64,000 nucleotides of DNA from CAYRXM01 sp964449465 (GTDB lineage: Bacteria > Chloroflexota > Anaerolineae > JAFGEY01). The stretch covers positions 1 through 64,000 of the forward strand of contig CAYVBK010000001.1 of NCBI GenBank assembly GCA_964449465.1, read 5' to 3'. This document shows positions 35,330-44,189 of this stretch, piece after piece. A program made the translations under genes and the position numbers. Numbering within the stretch: position 1 is the first letter of the stretch; each line of letters begins with the position of its first letter. Under the pieces are notes generated by a model. It was not told where the DNA came from. It searched no databases and worked only from the letters and a program-made list of their open reading frames with translations.

Positions 35330-37125
35330 AAACGATGCGATTTTTGTTCGACTATGCCCGCAACTATGTGGGCTCGCTGGCGCTGACCGTGATCAGCATG
35401 GTCTTTCTGGTGGGTGTACAGTTGTTTGCCCCCTGGATCATTCGCACCATGATTGCCCTGGTCAAGGATCAGGTGCAGTTGCAAGCCTCGTTCGACATGA
35501 TCGGCTGGCTGGCCCTGATGTCGCTGGGCGTTTATGTGGCGCGAGCCGGGCTGCAGTTTTTGCGCAGCTATATGGCCCACGTGGCCGGCTGGGGCGTGGT
35601 CGCCGATGCCCGCCGGCATATCTATGAACATCTACAACGCCTTTCGCTCAATTTTTACGAAGATAAACAGACCGGTCAATTGATGTCGCGCATGATCAAC
35701 GACTCGGATATGTTTGAGCGGCTGATTGCCCATGCCATCCCTGATGTGGCTGTCAATGTGCTGTCGCTGGCGGGCGTCAGCGTGATGCTGGCGATTTTGA
35801 ACTGGCAGCTCTGGCTGCTCAGCCTGATTCCCATCCCCTTGATCGTGCTGGCGATGCGCGGCTATGCCCGCTATGTGCGTCCAGCGTTTGTGGCGCGACA
35901 AAAAGAGTTGGGCGAGTTGAACGCCACCTTGAACGACAATCTGTCGGGCATCCGCGAGATCAAGGCCTTTACCCGCGAAGAAGCCGAGGCCGCCCGCGTC
36001 GGTCAGCATATCAATCGTTATCGAGATTCGATGCTTTACGCTCTGCGGCTGATGGCGACCTTTCAGCCTTTTGTCGAGTTGACCTCCTCGCTGGGCAGCA
36101 TCATCCTCATCTATGTCGGCGGGCGGTTGACTCTGGGCGGCGCGATGCCGTTGGAAGACCTGGTGGCCTTTTTCCTGTACCTGGACATGTTTTATCAGCC
36201 GGTGCGCGCCCTCAGCGGCGCGTGGGAGAGTGTGCAAGAGGCTATGGCCGGCGCCGAGCGGGTGTCGGAATTGCTCAACGAGCAGCCGCGCGTGGCCGAA
36301 CGCCCCGATGCCATCACGTTTCCGGGGCGCGCCCAGGGCGCCATCTCGTTTCACGAGGTCAGCTTTCGCTACGATCAGGGCAATATGGTGCTGCAAGACA
36401 TCAATCTGGACATTCAGCCCGGCTCGGTGGTGGCGCTGGTGGGTCCTACCGGCGTGGGCAAGACCACCCTGGTCAGCCTGATCCCGCGTTTTTATGATGT
36501 GACGCAGGGCTGTATCACGTTGGATGGATATGACATTCGCGATCTTTGGCTCAAAAGCCTGCGCCAGCAGATCAGCATTGTGCTGCAAGACGTGTTTCTG
36601 TTTCACGGCACAGTGCGCGAAAACATCCTCTTTGGTCGCCCCGACGCCACCAACGATGAAATTCTGGCTGCGGCCAAGATCGCCAACGCCCACGATTTTA
36701 TCGTCCAACTGCCGCAGGGCTATGACACCTTGATCGGCGAGCGCGGGGTCAAATTGTCGGGCGGACAAAAGCAACGTTTGGCTATTGCCCGCGCCATTCT
36801 CAAAGATGCCCCTATCTTGATTTTGGACGAGGCTACTTCATCGGTAGACACCGAGACCGAACTGTTGATCCAGCAGGCATTGGAGCGGCTGATGGTGGGG
36901 CGAACGACCATTATCATTGCGCATCGTTTATCTACGGTGCGCAGCGCAGATGTGATCGTCGTTTTGGAAGGCAACCGCATTTCGGAGACCGGCACCCACG
37001 AGGAATTGATGGCCCGTGACGGGCTGTATCACTATTTGAATGAGGTGCAGGTGCAGGCCGAGCCGCAGTGGGGGTTGGTGCGCGAGCGGCGGCGGCAAAT
37101 GGTGGTTAATGCCTCGCAGAACTAG
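35326..37125 (+). CDS. ABC exporter, fused permease-ATPase
   Basis: 599 residues: six N-terminal membrane helices (about 1-310) then an ATPase domain with Walker A GPTGVGKTT, signature LSGGQKQR, and Walker B ILILDEATSSVD. A half-transporter of the MsbA/lipid-drug type, acting as a dimer. It overlaps the alcohol dehydrogenase by 4 bp. Substrate is not visible. Confidence 0.92.
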   Translation: MKTMRFLFDYARNYVGSLALTVISMVFLVGVQLFAPWIIRTMIALVKDQVQLQASFDMIGWLALMSLGVYVARAGLQFLRSYMAHVAGWGVVADARRHIYEHLQRLSLNFYEDKQTGQLMSRMINDSDMFERLIAHAIPDVAVNVLSLAGVSVMLAILNWQLWLLSLIPIPLIVLAMRGYARYVRPAFVARQKELGELNATLNDNLSGIREIKAFTREEAEAARVGQHINRYRDSMLYALRLMATFQPFVELTSSLGSIILIYVGGRLTLGGAMPLEDLVAFFLYLDMFYQPVRALSGAWESVQEAMAGAERVSELLNEQPRVAERPDAITFPGRAQGAISFHEVSFRYDQGNMVLQDINLDIQPGSVVALVGPTGVGKTTLVSLIPRFYDVTQGCITLDGYDIRDLWLKSLRQQISIVLQDVFLFHGTVRENILFGRPDATNDEILAAAKIANAHDFIVQLPQGYDTLIGERGVKLSGGQKQRLAIARAILKDAPILILDEATSSVDTETELLIQQALERLMVGRTTIIIAHRLSTVRSADVIVVLEGNRISETGTHEELMARDGLYHYLNEVQVQAEPQWGLVRERRRQMVVNASQN

Positions 37126-37185
37126 AATTGTATGCACGGGATCATTGTCTCGCTGTAGCCTGCCCGGCCTGACCCCATTCAGCGA

Positions 37186-38043
37186 TTGAAAAAGGACAGT
37201 TGCCCCTTGCTGATCCTGGATTTGCGCTGGACTGTTTTTGTCTTGTTGCTGTTTATTCTGGCTGCGGCGGGCATCTTGTTCTTGCTTGTAGGGCGGACAT
37301 CACCTCACCGAGGCAAGCCGCACACCTGGTTGGATGACGTCGCATCGGTGTTGGAGCGCGCTCCCCTGGGTCTGCTGATCACCGACGGCCACAGCCATTA
37401 CTTGCACGCCAACGGATACGCCATCCGCCTGCTTGGCCTGGAAAGCGACCGCGGCCTCCTGCCGGCCGTCGCCTGGGCCGATGCGCTGCGGCAAGACTGC
37501 GGCGCGATCTGGGAAGAAATCGCCACCGCCGGGCGCTACCGGGGCATCGCGCTGGACGGCGAGCGCTGGACGCGTTGGTGGGTCACGGCGATTGGCGGGG
37601 CCGAAAACCCTCTGTACGCCGTCTTTCTTCAGGACGCCACCGCGCAGCACCAGGCTGAACAATCGGCTAATCGCCTGTTCAGCGACCTCTCGCACGAACT
37701 GCGCACGCCCATCGCCGCTCTGCTCACCCACCTGGAAGTGCTGCGCCTGCCCACCCTCTCCGACGAACAGCGCCGCCAATCCATCGAGTTGATGCAGGTC
37801 GAAGCGCAGCGCATGTCGCGCCTGACCCACGCGCTACTCGAACTGAACCGCCTGCAAGCCAGTCAGGAGGTCGAGCGCTGCCCGGTCGATCTGCTGGGCG
37901 TGGCCGAAGAGGTCGTCACCCAGGGGTGGTTTACCGTCGAAATCACCGATAACCAGCCCTGGCTTTTTGTGCTGCTAACCGTCAACGGGCGAACCGCGCC
38001 AGAGCCTACATGGCACAAAAACCCCGGCGATACGTGGACATAG
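37186..38043 (+). pseudogene. Truncated sensor histidine kinase (no ATPase domain)
   Basis: The N-terminal helix, a PAS-like segment and the HisKA helix with phosphoacceptor FSDLSHELRTPIAAL are clear. After AEEVVTQ (near 37920) the sequence turns into unrelated WFTVEITDNQPW...GDTWT and stops at TAG 38041. The HATPase_c domain is gone. The tail looks like the start of a different secreted protein in the same frame, as if an internal deletion fused two genes. Not functional as a kinase on its own. Confidence 0.75.
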
Positions 38044-39107
38044 ATATGGTCGGTCAGAGCTGCGTCGGACACTATTCATTGGGTCTTTTATCACGACTGC
38101 CACTCCGGCTGTCGGAAACGTGGCGACTGGAGCACCGGTGAGCCGACCGCCACACCTCCCCTCTCTACCCCGACCAAACTCGGCGTGGTCTTTGCCGATC
38201 CATCACGAGACTGGCACGGGCGCAGCGGGTGGGATGTCGAACTGACCTATGTCCGCCTGGCCGATGCGCCGTTTTGGGGCATTGACGATCTGGCCTGGCG
38301 GGTGACGCAGGCCGCCGACAAGGGGCTGCGTGTGTTGGTGCGCGTCGATTACGACCAAGGGCAAAGCATCCCGCCGACAGACGATCACCTGGCCTTGAAC
38401 GAATACCTGGCCTATCTGCACCGGCTGGCCCGCGATGAGCGGCTGCGCCCGGTATACGGCTACCTGCTGGGCAGCGGATTCAACGCCCTCGACGCCAACG
38501 CTCTCGCCCCGGAGAGTGCGGTGACGCCGGAATGGTACGCTCGCATGTTCAACGGCTATGGCGAGCCGCCCAATCACACCAATAACGCCATCCAAACGGT
38601 GCACGCCGAAAACGCACAGGTGCGGGTGCTGGTGGGGTCGGTGCGCCCCTGGAACGTCGATCAGGATGGCGCACGCCGCTGGCCGATCGACACGCCCTGG
38701 CTGAACTATATGCACACCCTGGTCGCTGCACTGGACGAATCGGCGCGGGCCAAATCAGCGCTAGGAGATCGCTGAAAAAGTCTATTTTTACCACAAAGGA
38801 CACCGAGAACACAAAGGTTTACGATACTTTTGAGTCGCTAAAAATGCTTTGTGCTCTTTGTGTCTTGGTGGTGAGCGGGTTTTTCAGCACGCTCCTAGGC
38901 ATGCCCTCCGCCACACCGACGGTTTTGCCCTGCTGGCTGACCGCTGCACTGCAAGAGGTGAAAGAGGAGCCGCAGATCGAAGCGCTGTGCTGGTTTGTCG
39001 ACCTGGAATGCTCTGGCGCCGACACCTGGGACTGGTTTAGCCTGGCCAAAAAACCTGGCCGCCTGATTTACGCCGCCGAAGAGTTTGACCAACTGCTGCG
39101 CCCTTGA
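38044..39107 (+). pseudogene. TIM-barrel-like secreted protein, broken by TAG and a MITE
   Basis: The same frame continues after the TAG: a linker (TATPPLSTPT), then VVFADPSRDWHGRSGWDVELTY and a long barrel-like segment. It stops in the MITE terminal repeat (TGA 38773). Deleting the MITE plus one CTAG copy (38761-38894) joins ...AKSA-LG-MPSATPTVL in frame, ending at TGA 39105-39107. The intact ancestor was thus one gene. It resembles glycosidase-fold proteins but has no catalytic motif I can name. Confidence 0.8.
38765..38894. mobile_element. MITE copy 2, complete, with CTAG target duplication
   Basis: 130 bp flanked by CTAG (38761-38764 and 38895-38898). Terminal inverted repeats: left GAGATCGCTGAAAAA, right read back GAGCGTGCTGAAAAA. 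The inside is a larger imperfect palindrome, ACCACAAAGGACACCGAGAAC against the reverse of CTCTTTGTGTCTTGGTGGT. No coding capacity, so non-autonomous. It needs a transposase from elsewhere; CTAG-type target duplication suggests an IS5-like family (inference). Confidence 0.88.
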
Positions 39108-39126
39108 GGGTCTTGTTGGAGATGCC

Positions 39127-39384
39127 ATGATCCACATCTTTCTTCTCGACGACCACCCCACCCTGCGCCAGATGCTGCAAGACCCCGACATGCTGGCCGT
39201 AGACGGCACGGCCACGCTGATCTATGAAGAACTGACCCCGGAAGCCTTGCGCAAGGCCGGCGCAACGCAAGAAACCATCCGCGTGGTGCAAGGAACAAAA
39301 AGTTGGCCTACGGTGCAAATCACCGGGCCGGAATTACACGACGCATTACTCGATCTCAAAATTGCACCCATACCAGAATACTGA
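39127..39384 (+). CDS. Small hypothetical protein
   Basis: 85 residues from the ATG at 39127 (GGAG before it). MIHIFLLDDHPTLRQML resembles a response-regulator start but the rest (VVQGTKSWPTVQITGPELHDALLDLKIAP) is not a receiver domain. I do not recognise a family. It comes right after the broken barrel gene, then an intrinsic terminator-like hairpin. Confidence 0.6.
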   Translation: MIHIFLLDDHPTLRQMLQDPDMLAVDGTATLIYEELTPEALRKAGATQETIRVVQGTKSWPTVQITGPELHDALLDLKIAPIPEY

Positions 39385-39400
39385 GCGACTGCTCTTGGTT

Positions 39401-39457
39401 CAGACCTCCGAGATTGTGTGAACCTTTGGTTCACTTGAGACTCGGAGGTCTGATCTT
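39401..39457. terminator. Long hairpin at the convergent ends
   Basis: CAGACCTCCGAG pairs with CTCGGAGGTCTG, with GTGAACC-TTT-GGTTCAC inside, followed by ATCTTTTG. Its right arm encodes the last residues of the MBL gene on the minus strand. It would stop the plus-strand transcript. Confidence 0.7.
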
Positions 39458-40717
39458 TTGCCCCGATTCAAAAGGCCCGTGCACCGATTTGACCGGCACA
39501 GCCTCGTCGGTGTCGTCTAACACAATCACCCAATAACGGTCGCCGCCCGGCTCGACGCGCACCAACACATGCCCGTGTTGGCTGGTATAAGCGCGATCAA
39601 CCAACTCGCCGATCACCAGGCGGGCGGCCTCCAGCATATCGGTGGCAAAAATATCCCGCGGGCCGGGGTAAAGCCAGGTTGAGGTCAGGCGTTTCAGCAC
39701 CCCATGTCCAGGCTGATCGGCCGACCAGACCTGCTGCACCATCACGCGGGGGCGCAGAGTGCGCACGTAAAACTCGTTGTGGGTGTTGCGATAGCCGTGA
39801 TGGTTCAGCACATGCACATCTACCGCGCCGACAGCTCGCGCTGCCGGCGTTTCTATGTCAGCCCACAGCGGGGTGTCCAACTCGATGATGCCCTGAATGT
39901 CGCCGCCGTTCCAGTATGTAAAGCAGCCATAGCGCAAGAGCAAACCAATGCTGCACAGGTTTTCGTCGGGCAGTTGACCGGGTGGCAGTTCACTCATCGG
40001 CGGAATGTGTGCCTGTGCGCACTCGCCCTGACCACTCCACACCTGCCCATTAGCACAGACGACGCGCACCTGCACGTCGTAATCATCGGGCCGATGGCGC
40101 AGCACGATCTGGTCAGCACGCCCGACCTGTGCCTGCTCAACGCGCATACTGTTGTATTCCCGCTGCCAGGCGATAAACTGGAGATAATTTTTCATCGTCA
40201 GGCAAAATTTTTGATACGTTTTGAGCATATTGGGCCGATGTTCCAACCAGGCCAGCCCCCGCGGATCGTCCAGGGCAACGGGATAATTATAATCGGGCCA
40301 GCCGCGGTCGATCAGTGTGCGGATGGGGATCAACTCGCCCACACCGGTGATGCCGCTCAACCGATAATCGCCACATTCCGACCGGGCCGCCCGGTCGGTG
40401 ATGATGCCCATGTGATCGTCGTGAAAATGGCTGATCACGGCATAATCTAACGAGGGCTGACGGCGGGGCGGCAACATATAAGCGATATATTCGGCGATCC
40501 ATTCGTGCGGCGGGCGAGAAGCGTTGGGGTGCGACGGCGTGTTGCGCGGCGAGTGTGTGCGCGGGTCGGTAGGGTCCAATTCGCCGGCATCCAACAGCAC
40601 GGTGGTGCCGTCGGGCAGGATGAAAAAAGAGGCTACGCCCAGCCCGGTGCTGAGGTGATGCAGGTCGAGATAGCCGGGCCGCCACATGGGTAGAGGTTGG
40701 TTGGGTTCAGCGATCAT
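39431..40717 (-). CDS. Metallo-beta-lactamase-fold hydrolase
   Basis: About 428 residues starting at 40717, where the ATG overlaps the glycosyltransferase stop (ATGA). Motif HFHDDHMG is the MBL zinc site (HxHxDH), and a second histidine set appears as VHVLNHHGYRNTHN. Resembles the ComEC/Rec2-type or competence-like MBL branch, without membrane helices. Substrate unknown. Co-transcribed with the GT4 upstream. Confidence 0.85.
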   Translation of the reverse strand: MIAEPNQPLPMWRPGYLDLHHLSTGLGVASFFILPDGTTVLLDAGELDPTDPRTHSPRNTPSHPNASRPPHEWIAEYIAYMLPPRRQPSLDYAVISHFHDDHMGIITDRAARSECGDYRLSGITGVGELIPIRTLIDRGWPDYNYPVALDDPRGLAWLEHRPNMLKTYQKFCLTMKNYLQFIAWQREYNSMRVEQAQVGRADQIVLRHRPDDYDVQVRVVCANGQVWSGQGECAQAHIPPMSELPPGQLPDENLCSIGLLLRYGCFTYWNGGDIQGIIELDTPLWADIETPAARAVGAVDVHVLNHHGYRNTHNEFYVRTLRPRVMVQQVWSADQPGHGVLKRLTSTWLYPGPRDIFATDMLEAARLVIGELVDRAYTSQHGHVLVRVEPGGDRYWVIVLDDTDEAVPVKSVHGPFESGQKIRPPSLK

Positions 40718-41925
40718 ATTTTTTGTTTGGTTTCGTATAAAGATTGATAAATTTCGAGCATGCGGCGCGCCATCGTGGTGGATGAAAAATCCTCGGCACG
40801 CTGCCGCGCCTGCGCTGATTTGAGGGTATACAGGTTGGGGTCCTGGAGCAGCCGCACGGTTTGCGCGGCAAAAGCAAGGGGATCCGGCGGGCAAAGCAGG
40901 CCGCCGGTTTCGTCGCGCAGCAGGTCCAAGGTGCCGGGGCCGCGCACGGCCACTACCGGTTTGCCTGCCGCCATGGCCTCAATCGTCACCAACCCCTGGC
41001 TCTCGGTCTGTGAGGAGAACAGGAACAGGTCGGCGGCGGCATAGACATCGGCCATTTCGGCGTGTGGCTTGTACCCGGCAAACAGCACAAACGGTTCCAC
41101 GTCCAACTCGGCAACCAGCTTTTTCAGCGCGCTCTCGGCTGGGCCTTGCCCCACAATCGCCAGGCGGGCAGACGGTACCTGGCTGTGAATGTGCGGCAGG
41201 GCGCGGATGAGCAGGTCAATGCCTTTTTCAAAGCCCACCCGGCCGGCAAAGAGAAGCAATTTTTCCGACTCGGAAATGCCCCAGTTTTGGCGAACCGACG
41301 CGCCCCGTCCGCGTTGAAACACGTCGGTTTCGATGCCGGTGGGCAAAATTTCGACTGGCGGGCGGACGTGATAGCTGCGCAGCATGTCGGCCACCTGCGT
41401 CGAGGGGGCAATGATCTGGTCAAAGTGATTGCAGTACCAGTGAAAGCTGTTGGTCGAGAACCAGTGCGAAAACCGGCGGGCAAAACGGCGGGGCATGTAG
41501 CAGAATGGGAAATAGCAAGGGATAAATTCTTCAAACAGAGTGTGAAAGGTATGAACCAACACCGGCCGCCCGCGCTGCCAGTACATAGACAGGATGCCCA
41601 GCATCAACGGGGTGTGGGTGTGAATGACATCAAAGTTCATCTGGCGAATCTGCCGCACATGTTCGCGATAGCTGCGCCCGACAATGTGAACGACACAGTC
41701 TTCGGGGAAAAAAAGCACCGGGTGAGACGGAAAGCGAATGACGCCGTTCATGTCAGCACGGTCGCCGTCAATAAAAGCGCGGCGCGTGGGCAGGCTGGAA
41801 TAATCGGGGGCGACAATGTAAACATCCTGGCCCAGGTCGCGTAGGGCGCGGGTGAGGGTAGTGATGGATACCGAAACGCCGTTGATGCGCGGCCAAAACG
41901 TGTCGCTGACCATACAGATTTTCAT
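40714..41925 (-). CDS. GT4-family glycosyltransferase
   Basis: 403 residues with the GT-B N-domain (MKICMVSDTFWPRINGVSVSI), donor-site LLFAGRVGFEKGIDLLIRA and the ETESQGLVTIEAMAAGKPVV-type C-domain motif (SSQTESQGLVTIEAMAAG). Retaining transferase of the mannosyl/glucosyl type, close to glycolipid synthases. No membrane helix. Starts 13 bp after a small membrane protein gene, and overlaps the MBL gene. Confidence 0.9.
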   Translation of the reverse strand: MKICMVSDTFWPRINGVSVSITTLTRALRDLGQDVYIVAPDYSSLPTRRAFIDGDRADMNGVIRFPSHPVLFFPEDCVVHIVGRSYREHVRQIRQMNFDVIHTHTPLMLGILSMYWQRGRPVLVHTFHTLFEEFIPCYFPFCYMPRRFARRFSHWFSTNSFHWYCNHFDQIIAPSTQVADMLRSYHVRPPVEILPTGIETDVFQRGRGASVRQNWGISESEKLLLFAGRVGFEKGIDLLIRALPHIHSQVPSARLAIVGQGPAESALKKLVAELDVEPFVLFAGYKPHAEMADVYAAADLFLFSSQTESQGLVTIEAMAAGKPVVAVRGPGTLDLLRDETGGLLCPPDPLAFAAQTVRLLQDPNLYTLKSAQARQRAEDFSSTTMARRMLEIYQSLYETKQKI

Positions 41926-41938
41926 AGCTGCGGCTCTA

Positions 41939-42187
41939 TCATCTGATGATCAATGTCAGAACGGTCACGATGATGATCAATCCCAACGACAAAATCAGCG
42001 CATTGATCAACTTGTCACGACGAGGATAGGTGGGGCTGAACAGGTTGGAGACCAGGATGGGGATGCCGAGGCCAAAAAGAACAAAGCCGGTGTCAAGCAA
42101 AATAAATACACCGGCTGTCAATTTCTCGCGAACCGTCAATTGGGGCGCAATATAATTTTTGTCTGGACGACTCTTGACCTGGCTCAT
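41939..42187 (-). CDS. Small two-helix membrane protein
   Basis: 82 residues, two hydrophobic segments (about 23-48 GVFILLDTGFVLFGLGIPIL and 62-81 LILSLGLIIIVTVLTLII) and a basic N-terminus. No family recognised. It begins the GT4-MBL run, after the tRNA-Gln. Possibly a membrane anchor. Confidence 0.65.
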   Translation of the reverse strand: MSQVKSRPDKNYIAPQLTVREKLTAGVFILLDTGFVLFGLGIPILVSNLFSPTYPRRDKLINALILSLGLIIIVTVLTLIIR

Positions 42188-42265
42188 CTTTTACCTGCGA
42201 GCGAATCAGCCGCGGCGGATGGGTGGATACCAGGAATTGCGCGCGGCCGGGCTGTACAAGCCAGG

Positions 42266-42336
42266 CTGGGGGATAGGGATTCGAACCCCAACCAAATGAT
42301 CCAGAGTCATCCGTTCTACCCTTAAACTATCCCCCA
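42266..42336 (-). tRNA. tRNA-Gln (CTG)
   Basis: Minus strand: acceptor TGGGGGA/TCCCCCA, D arm with AAGGGTAGA, anticodon loop CTCTGGA (anticodon CTG, reads CAG), T loop TTCGAAT in stem GGGGT/ATCCC. The 3' CCA is not encoded. About 71 nt with discriminator. Confidence 0.93.
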
Positions 42337-42542
42337 GCGCAGGTCTTATTCTAGCACACAAGCCCGATTTTGGCAAATGCGCTCTGGTGTTGGGTGTACG
42401 CAGAGTTTAGGGCAAACGCTCTCATCCTCGTTCCGGGGACGAGTTCAGCGTCAACAAACGGTGTTTTTTAATGCCATTGGACCGCTCTCGAGGACGGGGG
42501 CTTGGGGCGGCAAAGAAAATGCCCCAAAGTACAACTGCACCC

Positions 42543-42770
42543 CATTCTGTCGGCAGGGGCTGAAAACCAGGCCCAAGTCGTTCTTATGTCTAGCTATTGC
42601 TCTTGCCTGGTCTGCGACAACAGAAAACACCCCGGTTTTCGGGGGGTTCAGGGGTCAAAGCACCCCCGACCGGGTATGTCAAGGGGCCAGTCCCTTGACA
42701 TAAAAAGCTATGGTCAAATATGATCGGGCAATTTCAAGAACCCGGGAAAAAATGAGCGAACCGCAAGTTT
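42543..42770 (+). repeat. Dispersed repeat copy A (~228 bp)
   Basis: From CATTCTGTCGGCAGGGGCTG to GAGCGAACCGCAAGT it matches the inverted copy at 59853-60094 with high identity. It contains a CCCCGGTTTTCGGGG hairpin, a 24-bp palindrome at 42677-42700 (TGTCAAGGG...CCCTTGACA) and a promoter-like TTGACA-18-TATGAT. No protein coding support: open frames within it are shadows. It lies about 105 bp before the lipoprotein gene, in the same direction. Confidence 0.88.
42695..42724 (+). promoter_or_regulatory. Promoter-like site inside repeat copy A
   Basis: TTGACA (42695-42700), 18-bp spacer, TATGAT (42719-42724). The -35 is the right arm of a 24-bp palindrome (42677-42700) that could bind a repressor. 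Confidence 0.55.
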
Positions 42771-42796
42771 TTCGGATAGGTTCTTAACCGATCTGG

Positions 42797-42825
42797 TTGC
42801 CTCGGGCGGAGTTGTGTGGTATCAT
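42797..42825 (+). promoter_or_regulatory. Promoter of the lipoprotein gene
   Basis: TTGCCT (42797-42802), 17-bp spacer, TATCAT (42820-42825), 50 bp before the start codon. Confidence 0.6.
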
Positions 42826-42874
42826 TGGCCTGTCTGGAGCAAGACAGACATTTGATCAAGAGGAGTTGGATAAA

Positions 42875-44173
42875 ATGCGACGTAAACCCGAGTTGTTCAT
42901 CTTGTTATTGATGTGGTTGCCCGTCGTGAGCGGGTGTGCCAGGCGGCCCTTGATCTATGATGTGTCGCTTTGGCCGACGACCATCTCGCCCAATGCCGAC
43001 GGCATGGATGATGTGATGCGGATCGAGTACAAGCTGTCGGGCAATGCCCTGCTCTCCATTTACCTGCAAGACGCCGACGGCCAAAAGCACTATTTCCGGC
43101 GCGAGCGCGAACGGTCTCGCACCACCAGCCGCCCTTATCGGGTGGATTTTGGCGGCGTGATTCCCGATGATCGCCAGGGGCTACGTTATGATCGCGTGTT
43201 GCCGGATGGCGTGTATCAATTGGTATTAGAGGCCACCGATGAGCGCGGGAAAACTCAAACCTGGCAGCAAGAGATTACCATCGCCCATGCCGATACGACC
43301 CCGCCTGAACTGCAAGGATTTGGCATGGATCGCCACGAGTTTACGCCCAATCGCGATGGCGTGAACGACCGGGTGATCATTTCCTTTTTGCTGACCAAGC
43401 CGGCCACGCCGTTGGTGTACCTGATCGATCAGGCCGGCAAAAAATACCCCATCGAACGAGACGACAGCAACAGCGCCACCAAAAACGGCGACGCCGGGCC
43501 CTATTATTACAACTATTCTGGCGGTGTGGACGAGGGTGCCGAGCCACCGCCGGATGGCCTGTATACGGTGGTGGTAATGGCCGAAGACAAGGTGGGAAAC
43601 AAGACGACCGTTACCAATACGTTGGAAATCAAAGAGGGCGGCATTCCCCTGGTGACGATTGTCGGCCTGGAATGGGCTGTCTCGGATACCACCATTCCCC
43701 TGAGCGGCACGCTCTATTTTACGGCGACGGTGGAAAACTATGGTCGGACGCCGGTGCGCACCATCGGCCCGGAATCTGGCACGCAGTACACCACCGATTG
43801 GAATTTTGCCACATTGGGCGGGTATACCAGTTCGGGCGCATTCCGCTTTGGCATCGGCTTTGACAACAGTCCTTTGGGCGACTATATGTGGCGGTGGAGC
43901 ATCGGCAAATTTAACAAACTGCGGGCGGTGCAACACGACGACGAAATGCTGTATTACCTGGATCCCGGTCAGCGCGCCCTGGTGACAGGGAGTGTGGTCA
44001 TCTATGCTCCGCCGCCGCGTAACCCTACCCAGTTTTGGGCTGGTCTGATCCATGAAGATGTCGAAATCGTCAACAGCCGGGTAGATGCCAAGTGGATCAC
44101 GGTCGAGGTGCCGCCGGATGGTCCGTGGGGATTCAGGGCGACGCCGACGCCGATGGTAAAGGGGAAGGAATAA
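42875..44173 (+). CDS. Lipoprotein with Ig-like/FlgD-like beta repeats
   Basis: About 432 residues from ATG 42875 (AGAGGAGTTGG before). N-terminal signal with lipobox VVSGC (near residue 19), so a membrane lipoprotein. The rest is beta-rich: ISPNADGMDDVMRIEYKLSG and FTPNRDGVNDRVIISFLL are the FlgD-Ig/'gliding motility-associated' type modules with PNxDGxND. Later domain VTIVGLEWAV... like a CARDB fold. Surface function unknown. It leads into larE. Confidence 0.8.
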   Translation: MRRKPELFILLLMWLPVVSGCARRPLIYDVSLWPTTISPNADGMDDVMRIEYKLSGNALLSIYLQDADGQKHYFRRERERSRTTSRPYRVDFGGVIPDDRQGLRYDRVLPDGVYQLVLEATDERGKTQTWQQEITIAHADTTPPELQGFGMDRHEFTPNRDGVNDRVIISFLLTKPATPLVYLIDQAGKKYPIERDDSNSATKNGDAGPYYYNYSGGVDEGAEPPPDGLYTVVVMAEDKVGNKTTVTNTLEIKEGGIPLVTIVGLEWAVSDTTIPLSGTLYFTATVENYGRTPVRTIGPESGTQYTTDWNFATLGGYTSSGAFRFGIGFDNSPLGDYMWRWSIGKFNKLRAVQHDDEMLYYLDPGQRALVTGSVVIYAPPPRNPTQFWAGLIHEDVEIVNSRVDAKWITVEVPPDGPWGFRATPTPMVKGKE

Positions 44174-44189
44174 GGGGGATGGGGAATAA

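Noticed and set aside
42377..42723. Open frames within repeat copy A
   Set aside because: They coincide with a non-coding repeat whose copy B has indels (18-nt units and others) that break the same frames; no ribosome site.
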